Source: an uncultured Lachnospiraceae bacterium
GTDB taxonomy: Bacteria > Bacillota > Clostridia > Lachnospirales > Lachnospiraceae
Direction: 5' to 3'
NCBI GenBank assembly: GCA_910589075.1
Contig: CAJUSK010000005.1
Coordinates: forward strand, 174,546-238,545
Length of the DNA: 64,000 bases
Each line of letters begins with the position of its first letter. Position 1 is the stretch's first letter. The translations under genes were made by a program, and so were the position numbers. The notes beneath the pieces are model-generated. The model did not search any database. It was not told the origin of the DNA and saw nothing but the letters and a program-made list of their open reading frames with translations. Positions 8,737-18,734 of the stretch are shown here, in pieces.

Positions 8737-10695
8737 TTATACAATCCTGCTGAACTTTTTTTCCAGCTCATATCTGCTCATCGCTATGATCACCGGACGG
8801 CCATGGGGACAATGGTAAGGCTGCTCCAGCGTCATCAGTTCATCAATCAGGCTTTCCGCCTCTTCTCTGCTCATGGCATGGTTTCCTTTGACTGCCGCTT
8901 TGCAGGACATGGAAGCCAGTTTTTCCGCAATCACTTCCGGCTCTCCCCTCACCGGCCCGCCGGTCAGTTCATCCAGCACATCCTCCAACAGTTCTTTGGG
9001 GGAATGGCCATACAAATCTGCGGGAACAGAACGCACCGCATAGGCATTACCGCCAAAAGACTCGATTTCAAAGCCCATTCTGTGAAAATACGCTTTATAT
9101 TCCAGCAGGGCAGTTTCTTCCTTTCCGCCCAGGCTTAAAATCAGAGGCGGATTGATCTGTTGGGACAGCGGATTCCCCTCCCGTATCTGACAGATCAGGC
9201 GCTCATATTTTATCTTTTCATGGGCGGCGTGCTGGTCAATAAACAGCAGTTTATCCCGCACTGCCACAATCCAGTAGGTGTCAAATGCCTGGCCCAGAAT
9301 CTGATATTCATCGCGCAGTTCTTTCGTGACCAGTTTTTCTTCGAACAGATTCATCTGAACCGGCTTCTCCACCAGAATATGTTCGTTTTTCTTGATAATA
9401 TTGGTGTGCAGCCCACCGGTTTCACTCTTATCCGCTCCGTTTTTCACCCCAAACAGGCGTCCGTAAACCCCTTCTTCTGCCACCCTGGGTGTATCGGGCG
9501 TGTTTGCTCCATAGCGGATTTCCTGAAAAGCCGGCGCCTCAGGAACAGACACAGACATGGTGTCCGGCCTGCCGTCCGGGCCATGTCCTGCTGCCGTGTC
9601 CTGCTGTTTTCTGGCCTCCGTTTCAAAAGGTTCCGGCACATGGAGGGATTTTGCAGGCATTGTTTCCTTTTGCTTTTGCTCACCTGCAAAAGTCACCTCT
9701 TTCAACATTTCCTTACCGGCCAGAGTTTTGCTCACAGCTTCAAAAACAAAATCCGCCAGTTCCCGTTCTTCATGAAACCGCACTTCCATTTTGGAGGGAT
9801 GCACATTGATATCCAGCTTGTCCGGATCCAGCGTCAGGTATACGACAAAAAACGGATATTTGTGCTGCATCAGCCAGGGTTTATAGGCAGCCTCCACCGC
9901 TTTGGCAATAACGGGGCTTTTAATGAACCGGCCATTGACAAAACAATGTTCAAAATTCCGGCTGGCACGTCCGATGACCGGGGTCCCAATGAGGCCATGC
10001 AGCCCTGTACCGTCTCGTTCCGCCTCCAGTTCCAGCAGTTCTCTGGCAATATCTTTGCCATAGATCCGGTAGATTACCTCTTTCAGATTCCCATTGCCGG
10101 AAGTATGGAATCTGATCTGGCCGTTTACCATATATTTAAAAGAAATCTCCGGACGCGAAAGCGCCAGATGTTCCAGAAGATCTGTCACATAGCCCGCTTC
10201 TGTCTGGGAAGTTTTTAAAAACTTTTTCCGGGCAGGCACATGATAAAAGAGATTCCGCACCAATACAGTCGTTCCCTGGGGCGCACCGATTTCTTCCAGT
10301 TCTTTTTCCACACCGCCTTCAATCACATAGCGGACACCGGTCAGCGCTTCCTTTACCTTTGTAATCATTTCCACCTGGGCCACCGCGCAGATGCTGGACA
10401 ATGCCTCACCCCGAAATCCCAGGGAACGCAAAGCCTGCAAATCCGCTGCGGTGCGTATTTTGCTGGTGGCATGACGCAGAAAGGCCCGGGGAACCTGATT
10501 TTTATCAATGCCTGTTCCGTTATCAGTCACCCGGATCAGGGATATACCCCCGTCCCTGATTTCCACCGTAATGGCGCCCGCCCCGGAATCCATGGCGTTT
10601 TCCACCAGTTCCTTCACTGCCCCGGAGGGCCTGTCCACGACCTCGCCTGCTGCAATTTTATCAATGGTGCTCTCGTCCAGAACCTGAATTTCCAT
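8737..10695 (-). CDS. mutL: DNA mismatch repair protein MutL
   Basis: The N-terminal GHKL ATPase shows ELVENAMDSGA, DNGTGI and RGEALSSI; the C-terminal dimerisation domain carries DQHAAHEKIKYE and CPHGRP, motifs of the endonuclease-active MutL class found in bacteria without MutH. The linker (about residues 330-450) is low in conservation. It nicks the new strand after MutS recognises a mismatch. It follows mutS by 30 bases. Confidence 0.96.
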   Translation of the reverse strand: MEIQVLDESTIDKIAAGEVVDRPSGAVKELVENAMDSGAGAITVEIRDGGISLIRVTDNGTGIDKNQVPRAFLRHATSKIRTAADLQALRSLGFRGEALSSICAVAQVEMITKVKEALTGVRYVIEGGVEKELEEIGAPQGTTVLVRNLFYHVPARKKFLKTSQTEAGYVTDLLEHLALSRPEISFKYMVNGQIRFHTSGNGNLKEVIYRIYGKDIARELLELEAERDGTGLHGLIGTPVIGRASRNFEHCFVNGRFIKSPVIAKAVEAAYKPWLMQHKYPFFVVYLTLDPDKLDINVHPSKMEVRFHEERELADFVFEAVSKTLAGKEMLKEVTFAGEQKQKETMPAKSLHVPEPFETEARKQQDTAAGHGPDGRPDTMSVSVPEAPAFQEIRYGANTPDTPRVAEEGVYGRLFGVKNGADKSETGGLHTNIIKKNEHILVEKPVQMNLFEEKLVTKELRDEYQILGQAFDTYWIVAVRDKLLFIDQHAAHEKIKYERLICQIREGNPLSQQINPPLILSLGGKEETALLEYKAYFHRMGFEIESFGGNAYAVRSVPADLYGHSPKELLEDVLDELTGGPVRGEPEVIAEKLASMSCKAAVKGNHAMSREEAESLIDELMTLEQPYHCPHGRPVIIAMSRYELEKKFSRIV

Positions 10696-10725
10696 ATTTC
10701 CCTCCGTTCACCGCCCATGACTGTC

Positions 10726-13371
10726 TTACCACCGGTTTTTCAACTTGTTCTGTAGCTGGTACAATGTATTCAGCGCATCTAACGGCGTCAGATTGCTGAT
10801 GTCAATCCCTTTCAGCTCGTTCAGCACATCCTCGTCCCGCACCGTGTCAAAAAGCGACATTTGTGTCAGATCTACCTCGTCATATCTGGCAGCTTTTTTC
10901 TTCTCTCCCGGAATATGAGCGGCAATGCTCTGCACCTTTTCCGTAATATCATGATCACTGAGCTGTTCCACAATTTCCTTGGCCCGGTCGATAATCATAT
11001 CCGGCACCCCTGCCAGTCTTGCCACCTGGATGCCATAACTCTTGTCGGCACCGCCTCTGACAATTTTGCGGAGAAATACAATGTCATCCCCTTTTTCCTT
11101 GACGGCAATACAATAATTGTTTACATTGTTCATTTTTCCTTCCAGTTCCGTGAGTTCATGGTAATGGGTGGCAAACAATGTCTTGGCGCCCAGCAGTTTT
11201 TTATTGCTGATATGTTCAATCACCGCCCAGGCAATGGACAGGCCGTCGAACGTGGAAGTCCCTCTGCCGATTTCGTCCAGAATGAGCAGGCTGTGTTTGG
11301 TGGCATTGCGTAAAATATTGGCCACTTCATTCATCTCCACCATAAAGGTACTCTGGCCGCTGGCCAGATCATCAGAAGCGCCCACTCTGGTAAAGATGCG
11401 GTCCACAATACCGATATCCGCCTGGGCGGCCGGGACAAACGAACCAATCTGGGCCATCAGCACAATCAGGGCGCTCTGGCGCATATAGGTGGATTTTCCT
11501 GCCATATTAGGCCCGGTAATCACCGAAATGCAGTGCTTTTTATTGTCCAGATATGTATCATTGGCGATAAACAGATCATTTTGAATCATCTGCTCCACCA
11601 CCGGATGCCTGCCGTCCCGGATATCTATGACGCCTTTTTCATTCAGTGTGGGACGGACATACTGACTGCGTTCCGCCACCAGTGACAGAGAGGCGAATAC
11701 ATCCAGTCTGGCCACTGCCTTGGCGGTCCGCTGAATCCGTTCAATCTCTCCGGCAATGATTTCCCGGATATGGCAAAAAGCATCATATTCCAGCGTACAC
11801 AGCTTGTCTTCCGCGTTCAATATCATGTCTTCCAGCTCTTTCAGCCGGGGCGTGGTATACCGTTCCGCATTGGCCAGTGTCTGCTTTCTCGTATAGTCTT
11901 CCGGCACCAGATTCCTGTAGGAGTTGGTCACTTCAAAATAGTAGCCAAATACTTTATTATACTTGATCCGCAGATTTTTAATGCCCGTCCGTTCCCGGTC
12001 TGCTTCCTCCAACTGGGCCAGCCATGTCTTGCCTTCTGTTTTGGCCCGGCGCAGGGCGTCAATCTGTTCGTCAAATCCTTCTTTAATGATACCGCCCTCC
12101 CGAATGGACAGGGGCGGCTCTTCCACAATCGATCTTCCAATCAGTTCACAGATGTCCTCCAGATCGTCAATCTGTTCCCGGATTTCCTGCAGCGCTGCGG
12201 ACTGTAGTTCCTCCATCACCGTCCGCACAGGCGGCAGCATGGAAAGGGAGCTCTGCAGGGCCAGAAAGTCTCTGGGATTGGCCGTACGGTAACTGACTTT
12301 TCCCAGAAGCCGCTCCAGATCATAGACGGGATGCAGATATTCCCGGATTTCGTCCCGGATGAACGCATTGCCACACAGATCCCCCACCGCATCCAGCCGC
12401 CGCTCGATACTCTGTTTATCAATCAGAGGCTGTTCCAGAAAGGTGCGCAGCATCCGGGCGCCCATGGCGGTTTCCGTTTTATCAAGCACCCACAAAAGAG
12501 AGCCTTTTTTCTGTTTTTCCCGCAGGGTTTCCACCAGTTCCAGATTCCGTCTGGTGGAACTGTCCAGCAGCATATATTTGTTGATCAGATAGGGATATAA
12601 ATGGGTAAAATGCTCCAGGGAAGTTTTCTGGTTTTCATACAGATATTGCAGCAGGCTGCCGGCGGCAATCACACCGTTCTGAAAATCCGCAATGCCCAGT
12701 CCGCTCAGGGAACCCACCCGAAAATGCTTTTGCAGACAATTTTTACAGTTTGCTTCATCAAAATAAGCGGCTTCCAGGGCATAAATGGTAATGCCCAGCC
12801 GGTTTTTCAGATCCGCCACATCGATTCCACTGACAAGAAAGGCATCATTGCATATGATTTCCGAGGGCATATACTTATTGATCTCGTCGATGAGTTTTTT
12901 GCTGTCTTCAATTTCCGTCAGAAAATAGTCCCCGGTGGTCACATCTGCCACGGAAACCCCGATTTTACCGGAAAACCAGGCAACACTCATCAGATAGTTA
13001 TTCTTGCCGTCGTCCAGGGCCTGGATATTCAAATTGGTGCCTGGCGTCACAATCCGCACCACCTCCCGGCGGATAATCCCCCGCGCCTGTTTGGGATCTT
13101 CCACCTGTTCGCAGATTGCCACTTTATATCCCATGGAAACCAGTTTGTTCAGATACCCTTCCACTGCATGATAGGGGACGCCGCACATGGGCGCTTTTTC
13201 CTCCTGTCCGCAGCTTTTGCCGGTCAGGGTAATCTCCAGCGCTCTGGAAGCCGTCAGCGCGTCCTCATAGAACATTTCATAAAAATCCCCCAGCCGGTAA
13301 AACAGGATACAATCCTCATACTGCTTTTTGGTTTCCATATACTGTTGCATCATCGGCGTCAGTTCAGCCAT
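10726..13371 (-). CDS. mutS: DNA mismatch repair protein MutS
   Basis: The 881-residue protein has the mismatch-reading N terminus (residue 36-42 DFYEMFY, containing the Phe-x-Glu motif), the clamp and lever regions, and the ABC-type ATPase with GPNMAGKST at about 620-628 and DEIGRGTSTFDG further on. It is followed by mutL in the same operon. Confidence 0.97.
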   Translation of the reverse strand: MAELTPMMQQYMETKKQYEDCILFYRLGDFYEMFYEDALTASRALEITLTGKSCGQEEKAPMCGVPYHAVEGYLNKLVSMGYKVAICEQVEDPKQARGIIRREVVRIVTPGTNLNIQALDDGKNNYLMSVAWFSGKIGVSVADVTTGDYFLTEIEDSKKLIDEINKYMPSEIICNDAFLVSGIDVADLKNRLGITIYALEAAYFDEANCKNCLQKHFRVGSLSGLGIADFQNGVIAAGSLLQYLYENQKTSLEHFTHLYPYLINKYMLLDSSTRRNLELVETLREKQKKGSLLWVLDKTETAMGARMLRTFLEQPLIDKQSIERRLDAVGDLCGNAFIRDEIREYLHPVYDLERLLGKVSYRTANPRDFLALQSSLSMLPPVRTVMEELQSAALQEIREQIDDLEDICELIGRSIVEEPPLSIREGGIIKEGFDEQIDALRRAKTEGKTWLAQLEEADRERTGIKNLRIKYNKVFGYYFEVTNSYRNLVPEDYTRKQTLANAERYTTPRLKELEDMILNAEDKLCTLEYDAFCHIREIIAGEIERIQRTAKAVARLDVFASLSLVAERSQYVRPTLNEKGVIDIRDGRHPVVEQMIQNDLFIANDTYLDNKKHCISVITGPNMAGKSTYMRQSALIVLMAQIGSFVPAAQADIGIVDRIFTRVGASDDLASGQSTFMVEMNEVANILRNATKHSLLILDEIGRGTSTFDGLSIAWAVIEHISNKKLLGAKTLFATHYHELTELEGKMNNVNNYCIAVKEKGDDIVFLRKIVRGGADKSYGIQVARLAGVPDMIIDRAKEIVEQLSDHDITEKVQSIAAHIPGEKKKAARYDEVDLTQMSLFDTVRDEDVLNELKGIDISNLTPLDALNTLYQLQNKLKNRW

Positions 13372-13423
13372 GCTTTATCTCCTGTTCTGTATGGACAATG
13401 CCCGCCCGGACCTTTCCATAGAA

Positions 13424-14932
13424 TTATATACTGTCATTGATTGCGGGGGCTTTCCTTTCCCCCATGTAGTAAAAGCCTTTGCACTGCTTCAGCGCAACGG
13501 TTACATACTGTCCGATCAGTTCTCTGCCGCCCGGAAAATGTACCAGCATATTATTGGACATCCGCCCGGTGACCAGACTGCCATCGTGAGCATTCACATC
13601 TTCCACCAATACCTCCGCCGTCTGTCCTGCCAGCCGGGCCGCCTGCTGCCGGGCCACGTCCTGTACCACATGGAGCAGCCGGTCAAATCCCTGCTTCATG
13701 GAAACTTCCGGCACCTGTCCCTCCATGGAAGCGGCAGGCGTACCGGTCCGCTTAGAATACAGAAATGTAAATGCATTGTCAAACCGTACTTTCTGAACCA
13801 CATCTATGGTTTCATCTACATCCCCAGGGGTTTCACCCGGAAATCCCACAATAATATCAGTTGTTATTGAAATATCCGGAATCTCTCTGCGGATTTTTTC
13901 CGCCAGGGAAAGATATTGTTCCTTTGTGTAGCGCCGGTTCATAGCCTGCAAAATCCTGGTGGATCCGGACTGCAGCGGCAGATGCAGATGCCTGCATAGT
14001 TTCTTTGAATCCCCCATAACGGCAATCAGTTCGTCGGATAAATCTTTTGGATGGGAAGTCATAAAGCGGATGCGCCGGATTCCCTCCACCTGTTCCACTT
14101 CCCGCAGGAGCCGTGCAAAAGACATTGGCTGCTCCAGATTTTTCCCATAGGAATTCACATTCTGTCCCAGAAGCATGATTTCTGTAACGCCATCACGGGC
14201 CAGCAGTTCAATCTCCCGCAGAATATCCGCCGGTTTCCTGCTCCGCTCCCGCCCTCTTACATAGGGTACAATACAATAACTACAGAAATTATTACAACCA
14301 AACATAATATTAATACCCGATTTAAACGGGTATTTCCGCTTCGCCGGCAAATCTTCCACAATGGCATCCGTATCCTGCCAGATATCCATAACCATACGAT
14401 CCGAAACCAAACTTGTATATAAAAGTTCTGCAAATTTAAAGATATTATGGGTTCCAAATACCAGATCCACAAACGGATAACTGTTTTTGATTTTCTCGAC
14501 GACAGAGGCTTCCTGCATCATACAGCCGCAAAGAGCAATTTTCATATGGGGCCGTCTGCGTTTATAGCCATGGAGCACCCCCAGCCGCCCATATACCTTC
14601 TGATTTGCATTGTCACGCACGGTACAGGTATTATAAATAACAAAATCCGCCACTTCTTCCGCCGCTTCTTCAAAGCCTGCATCCAAAAGGATACCTGTCA
14701 GCTTTTCCGAGTCTCTGGCATTCATCTGACAGCCCAAGGTCTGAATACACGCATATAGCGGACGGCCAAGGCGTTCCCTTTCCGACTTCACAATCTGCCT
14801 GCACTTCGCCATAAAGTAATATTGACGCTGTGGTTCAACATCAGGAGGACTGCCATAAACATCCACCCTGTCCAAGTCTACATGCCCTAATTCTTCTGTC
14901 CCAATATTTTGTAAATCAATATAAGAATCCAT
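13424..14932 (-). CDS. miaB: tRNA methylthiotransferase MiaB
   Basis: MiaB is a radical-SAM enzyme that converts i6A37 to ms2i6A37. The N-terminal UPF0004 domain begins around IQTLGCQMNARDSEK, the radical-SAM cluster motif CNNFCSYC lies near residue 212, and a TRAM domain closes the protein. The 70-residue N-terminal extension before the first domain is seen in many clostridial homologues. It heads the mutSL-miaA operon. Confidence 0.95.
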   Translation of the reverse strand: MDSYIDLQNIGTEELGHVDLDRVDVYGSPPDVEPQRQYYFMAKCRQIVKSERERLGRPLYACIQTLGCQMNARDSEKLTGILLDAGFEEAAEEVADFVIYNTCTVRDNANQKVYGRLGVLHGYKRRRPHMKIALCGCMMQEASVVEKIKNSYPFVDLVFGTHNIFKFAELLYTSLVSDRMVMDIWQDTDAIVEDLPAKRKYPFKSGINIMFGCNNFCSYCIVPYVRGRERSRKPADILREIELLARDGVTEIMLLGQNVNSYGKNLEQPMSFARLLREVEQVEGIRRIRFMTSHPKDLSDELIAVMGDSKKLCRHLHLPLQSGSTRILQAMNRRYTKEQYLSLAEKIRREIPDISITTDIIVGFPGETPGDVDETIDVVQKVRFDNAFTFLYSKRTGTPAASMEGQVPEVSMKQGFDRLLHVVQDVARQQAARLAGQTAEVLVEDVNAHDGSLVTGRMSNNMLVHFPGGRELIGQYVTVALKQCKGFYYMGERKAPAINDSI

Positions 14933-14965
14933 CTTTCATCCTTTTGCTTATTGTTTATTACTTTC

Positions 14966-15157
14966 TTAATTCCAATTGATTGCATCGTGGGGAATTGTCC
15001 CGTTTTTTGCCCTGTCCTTTCTCCCCTCCAGAATAGCCTCTATTTCATCCGGTTCCGGAACTTCTTCCGGAATAAATTTTATGATAACTTTATAAAGAAC
15101 CTCAACATCTTCTTCCGGTACTAACTCTATCAGATTTTTAAGCATTTCTTTACTCAT
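14966..15157 (-). CDS. Small antitoxin-like protein
   Basis: This 63-residue acidic protein (start MSKEMLKNLIELVPEEDVEV, end PHDAINWN) resembles small antitoxins paired with RelE/ParE toxins in Firmicutes. A strong ribosome site (GGAGG, 7 bases) precedes the ATG. Immediately upstream lies a truncated RelE-like frame, giving toxin-antitoxin order. With the toxin broken it is probably an orphan. The assignment rests on resemblance and context, not on a search. Confidence 0.6.
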   Translation of the reverse strand: MSKEMLKNLIELVPEEDVEVLYKVIIKFIPEEVPEPDEIEAILEGRKDRAKNGTIPHDAINWN

Positions 15158-15177
15158 CGTTCTGCCTCCTGAATTTC

Positions 15178-15378
15178 TTATATTCTTTTATATGCCTGTC
15201 CTCTTGAGACAATATTATCAACATAAACTATATTGTCTTCTATCGAAAACAGTACTCTTAAATCTCCAACTCTTAAACGATAACCATTTTCAATTCCCTG
15301 TAATCTTTTAATATCTCCAAGAGGGATTTTTTCCATGGCTTCTCTCAAACGTTTCTTTGTTGGTTTATCAACGGAATT
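15178..15378 (-). pseudogene. Truncated RelE/ParE-type toxin remnant
   Basis: An open frame of about 66 codons ends in KKRLREAMEKIPLGD, then LQGIENGYRLRVGDLRVLF and VDNIVSRGQAYKRI, which is the C-terminal two thirds of a RelE-family toxin (the RLRVGDxRVxF strand is diagnostic). The N-terminal part is absent: the frame begins directly after, and in phase with, the GNAT stop codon. An internal ATG at 15336 has no good ribosome site. It lies 20 bases before the antitoxin-like gene. Confidence 0.65.
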
Positions 15379-15870
15379 TTACAATACATGATAGTAAGGG
15401 CAGATATCCTCATACCGCCCGTCTTTCATCCGAAATCCTCCGGGAATCGTACCCAGTCCCGTAAATCCAAGCCGTTCATACAGATGCCTTGCATGGGTAT
15501 TGGAGGCCACCACCGCATTGAACTGTAAAATTTCGAATCCATGCGCCTTTCCCTGGGCCAGACAGTCGATCACCAGCTTTTCACCGATGTGCAGCCCCCT
15601 GCTTTCACGGCAGACCGCATAACTGGCATTGCACAGATGACCGCAGCGTCCCACATTGTTTGGATGCAGTATGTATAATCCATGGATGCTGCCCCTTTCC
15701 ACGCAAACCGCCACGGCACAGTAAGTCTGCCCGGCAAAAAAACGTTCTCCCGTTTCGGCTGTCAGCATTTCCTCCTGGGGAAAGGCATTTCCTTCTTCCA
15801 CGACTTCATTCCAGATCCTGATCATCTCAGGCAGATCCCCGGTTTGATAAGCCCTGATCTGTACTTCCAT
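15379..15870 (-). CDS. GNAT family N-acetyltransferase
   Basis: The 163-residue protein has the GNAT fold: an N-terminal IRAYQTGDLPEMIRIWNEV segment, the acetyl-CoA loop SRGLHIGEKLV (about residues 110-120) and the late ARHLYERLGFTGLG motif. The substrate cannot be inferred. It sits between proA and the toxin remnant, and its last codons abut that remnant in the same frame. Confidence 0.88.
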   Translation of the reverse strand: MEVQIRAYQTGDLPEMIRIWNEVVEEGNAFPQEEMLTAETGERFFAGQTYCAVAVCVERGSIHGLYILHPNNVGRCGHLCNASYAVCRESRGLHIGEKLVIDCLAQGKAHGFEILQFNAVVASNTHARHLYERLGFTGLGTIPGGFRMKDGRYEDICPYYHVL

Positions 15871-15902
15871 GTCTCTTTCACACCTCTTTCCATATACAGT
15901 GC

Positions 15903-17144
15903 TTACCGTATCTGCCCGTTGCCTTCCACAATGTATTTATAAGTGGTCAGTTCCGGCAGCCCCATCGGGCCTCTTGCATGCAGTTTTTGGGTACTGATGC
16001 CGATCTCGGCGCCAAAGCCGAATTCAAAGCCGTCCGTAAACCGGGTGGAAGCATTTACATACACACAGGCAGAGTCAATTTCACGGGTAAACTGTTCCCC
16101 GTGGGAGACATCTCCTGTGAGAATGGCATCCGAATGGTGGGTACTGTAACGGTTAATATGGGCAATGGCCTCTTCCAGGCTTCCCACTGTTACCGCAGAC
16201 AATTTGTAATCCAGATATTCCTTTCCGTAGTCTTCCTCTGTGGCAGGCACTGCCTCCGGAAGAATACCGCACACCGTCTGATCTCCCCGGATTTCCACTG
16301 TATGGGCCAGCTCTGCCTGCAGAGCGTGGAGGAATTTCTCCGCCACCTTTTCATGCAGCACCAGGGATTCACAGGCATTGCATACACCGATGCGCTGTGT
16401 CTTTGCGTTGATTACAATTTTGACCGCTTTGGTCAAATCCGCCGTTTCATCAATATAAATATGGCAGTTTCCCGTACCTGTTTCAATGATCGGTATGGTG
16501 CTTTCCCTCACGGCTGTCTGGATCAGCCCGCTGCTGCCTCTGGGAATCAGCACATCAATATACGCTTTGCATTTCATAAAAGCCTTTGCCGTCTCCCGGT
16601 CTGTTGCCTCGATCAACTGTAAAGCATCCGCCGGGACACCTGCCCTGGCAAGAGAATCACGGAGAGATTTGGTAATGGCCATATTGGAGCGGATGGCATC
16701 GCTACCCCCTTTCAATATGACACTGTTGCCCGCCTTAAAACAAAGGGCAAAGGCATCCGCCGTTACATTGGGACGAGATTCGTAGATAATCCCGATGACA
16801 CCCAGAGGGACGGAGATTTTTTTCAGTTGCAGTCCATTGGGACGTTCCCATTGTTGTAGCAGCTTTCCCACCGGATCCGGCAGTCCGGCCACCTGCCGCA
16901 GCCCCTGGGCCATGGCATCTATCCGGTCCGCGTCCAGGCGCAGACGGTCCAAAAGGCCCATGTGCATACCGGCTGCTCTCCCGGCGTCCATATCTGCTTC
17001 ATTGGCGGCAAGAATGGCCTCCCGATCTGCCACCAGCCCTTCTGCCGCCAGCAGCAACGCCTGATTTTTTTCCTCTGTAGACAGAACCTGCAATCTGTAT
17101 TTTACTTCTGCTGCCCTTTTTCCCATTTCTTCCAAACTGTTCAT
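15903..17144 (-). CDS. proA: Glutamate-5-semialdehyde dehydrogenase ProA
   Basis: ProA reduces glutamyl-5-phosphate with NADPH in proline synthesis. The aldehyde-dehydrogenase fold shows GVIGIIYESRPNVT, LKGGSDAIRSN and the catalytic-cysteine region GVCNACESLVLH. I begin at the ATG at 17144 because GGGAGG lies 7 bases upstream; the frame is open 12 codons further to a GTG overlapping the preceding gene's end. It follows fau and proB. Confidence 0.95.
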   Translation of the reverse strand: MNSLEEMGKRAAEVKYRLQVLSTEEKNQALLLAAEGLVADREAILAANEADMDAGRAAGMHMGLLDRLRLDADRIDAMAQGLRQVAGLPDPVGKLLQQWERPNGLQLKKISVPLGVIGIIYESRPNVTADAFALCFKAGNSVILKGGSDAIRSNMAITKSLRDSLARAGVPADALQLIEATDRETAKAFMKCKAYIDVLIPRGSSGLIQTAVRESTIPIIETGTGNCHIYIDETADLTKAVKIVINAKTQRIGVCNACESLVLHEKVAEKFLHALQAELAHTVEIRGDQTVCGILPEAVPATEEDYGKEYLDYKLSAVTVGSLEEAIAHINRYSTHHSDAILTGDVSHGEQFTREIDSACVYVNASTRFTDGFEFGFGAEIGISTQKLHARGPMGLPELTTYKYIVEGNGQIR

Positions 17145-17180
17145 CTGCGGACCTCCCATCCCATCCATGCCAAATGGCAC

Positions 17181-17756
17181 TTACACTTCACCGTTTTCTG
17201 TCAAAAGAATCTGTGGACATATATCATAGGGTTCATATGGTATGGCTTCCCTCACCTGAAAGGAAAATGCCAGTGCCAGTGTTGTCAGACCGGGAACCCG
17301 CTCCAGATATCTGTCATAGTATCCGCCTCCATAGCCAATCCGGTGATGCTGCCGGTCAAACACAACCCCCGGCAGCACCATCAGCGGGGCGGGTTCACCA
17401 CAGGCCGTCTTCCCCGGCGTAAAAAGGGACGACGGCTCTCCGGGCGGCTCTAATATGCCATGAAACCCCGGCTGTAGCTGCCTGGTGGTGACAATCCGGT
17501 AAAAATCCATGTCCCCTTGGGATACCAGCGGACAGTATACGGCTTTCCCCCGTTTCAGGCATGCCTCCAGAAACCTGATGGTTTCCACTTCGTTTCCGGT
17601 ATTTACGTAACACAGAATCTGCTCTGCCTCTGAAACCAGCGTATGCTCCAGCAGGGCAGCCAGAATACGCCGGCTCTTTTCAGTCCGTTCCGGCTTTGTC
17701 ATCCGGTTTCTCCTATCCAGCAGTTCTTTGCGAAGCGCCGTTTTCGTACCTGTCAT
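17181..17756 (-). CDS. 5-formyltetrahydrofolate cyclo-ligase
   Basis: The 191-residue protein matches the MTHFS/YgfA family, which converts 5-formyl-THF to 5,10-methenyl-THF with ATP. The N-terminal KTALRKELLDRRNRM helix and the C-terminal HRIGYGGGYYDRYLE loop are family signatures. It is inserted between proB and proA, so it is probably co-transcribed with proline synthesis genes. It connects functionally to folD and fhs elsewhere in the window. Confidence 0.92.
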   Translation of the reverse strand: MTGTKTALRKELLDRRNRMTKPERTEKSRRILAALLEHTLVSEAEQILCYVNTGNEVETIRFLEACLKRGKAVYCPLVSQGDMDFYRIVTTRQLQPGFHGILEPPGEPSSLFTPGKTACGEPAPLMVLPGVVFDRQHHRIGYGGGYYDRYLERVPGLTTLALAFSFQVREAIPYEPYDICPQILLTENGEV

Positions 17757-17787
17757 ATGTCCTTCTTTCCATACTCATCCTGTTTTT

Positions 17788-18657
17788 TCAATCATTATAA
17801 TGCTCTATAAAATCAATCAGGTCAAACCGTTCATTTTTGTCCGCACAGAAAAAAGTTCCCAGATCTCTGCCGTCCATAATCCGGTGGATAATCCGGATAT
17901 CCTCGCTGCCTGCAATTACCATATCCGCACCAATGCCGGTGGCTATCCTGGCGGCAACCAGTTTGGTATTCATACCGCCTGTGCCCACATTGCTGCCGGT
18001 ACTCTTCTTGCCCATTTCCATCAGCTTTTCATCAATATGCTCCACTGTATGGACAAACTGTGCACGATCATTTTTCCTGGGATCATCCGTGTACAGCCCG
18101 TCAATATCCGACAGCAGAATCAGCAGATCGGCGTCAATCAATGCAGCCACCACCGCCGAAAGCGTATCGTTGTCCCCGATTTCGATTTCATAGGTGGCAA
18201 TGGTATCATTTTCATTGACAATGGGAATCACACCCATCCGGAGCAGTTCCGTAAAAGTATTGTGTGCATTATATCGGTTTAAATTGTCCACAATGGTATT
18301 CTTGGTCATAAGAATCTGCGCTGTCACCTGATTATATTCCGCAAATAATTTCTGATAAGTCATCATCAGCCTGGCCTGACCGATGGCGGCGCATGCCTGC
18401 TTCACTGCAATGTGCCGCTCTCCGTGTTCCCGGTTGATATCTTTGATATGTACGGCCTTGCGCCCCGCTGCAATAGCGCCGGAGCTGACCAATACCACAT
18501 CCTTCCCCTGATTCCGCAGATCACACAACTCCCGGACCAGCACTTCCATACGGATATAATCCAAATCGCCGGTTTCTGGATGTTGCAGGGATGAAGACCC
18601 AATTTTAATGACGATTCTCTTTTTATCTTTCAGACGCGCTCTCAAATGAGCATCCAT
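17788..18657 (-). CDS. proB: Glutamate 5-kinase ProB (no PUA domain)
   Basis: This amino-acid kinase phosphorylates glutamate, the first step of proline synthesis. IVIKIGSSSLQ, LVSSGAIAAGR and VGTGGMNTKLVAA are visible. At 289 residues it lacks the C-terminal PUA domain of the E. coli enzyme, as is common in clostridia. The ATG at 18657 has GGAGGA upstream; the frame is open 21 codons further without a good ribosome site. Confidence 0.94.
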   Translation of the reverse strand: MDAHLRARLKDKKRIVIKIGSSSLQHPETGDLDYIRMEVLVRELCDLRNQGKDVVLVSSGAIAAGRKAVHIKDINREHGERHIAVKQACAAIGQARLMMTYQKLFAEYNQVTAQILMTKNTIVDNLNRYNAHNTFTELLRMGVIPIVNENDTIATYEIEIGDNDTLSAVVAALIDADLLILLSDIDGLYTDDPRKNDRAQFVHTVEHIDEKLMEMGKKSTGSNVGTGGMNTKLVAARIATGIGADMVIAGSEDIRIIHRIMDGRDLGTFFCADKNERFDLIDFIEHYND

Positions 18658-18734
18658 ACTCCGTCTCCTCCGTTCTCTCATACAGTCCGGCAGTCCATGC
18701 AATGGATGCCGGTTTTCCACTCACATATATATAC

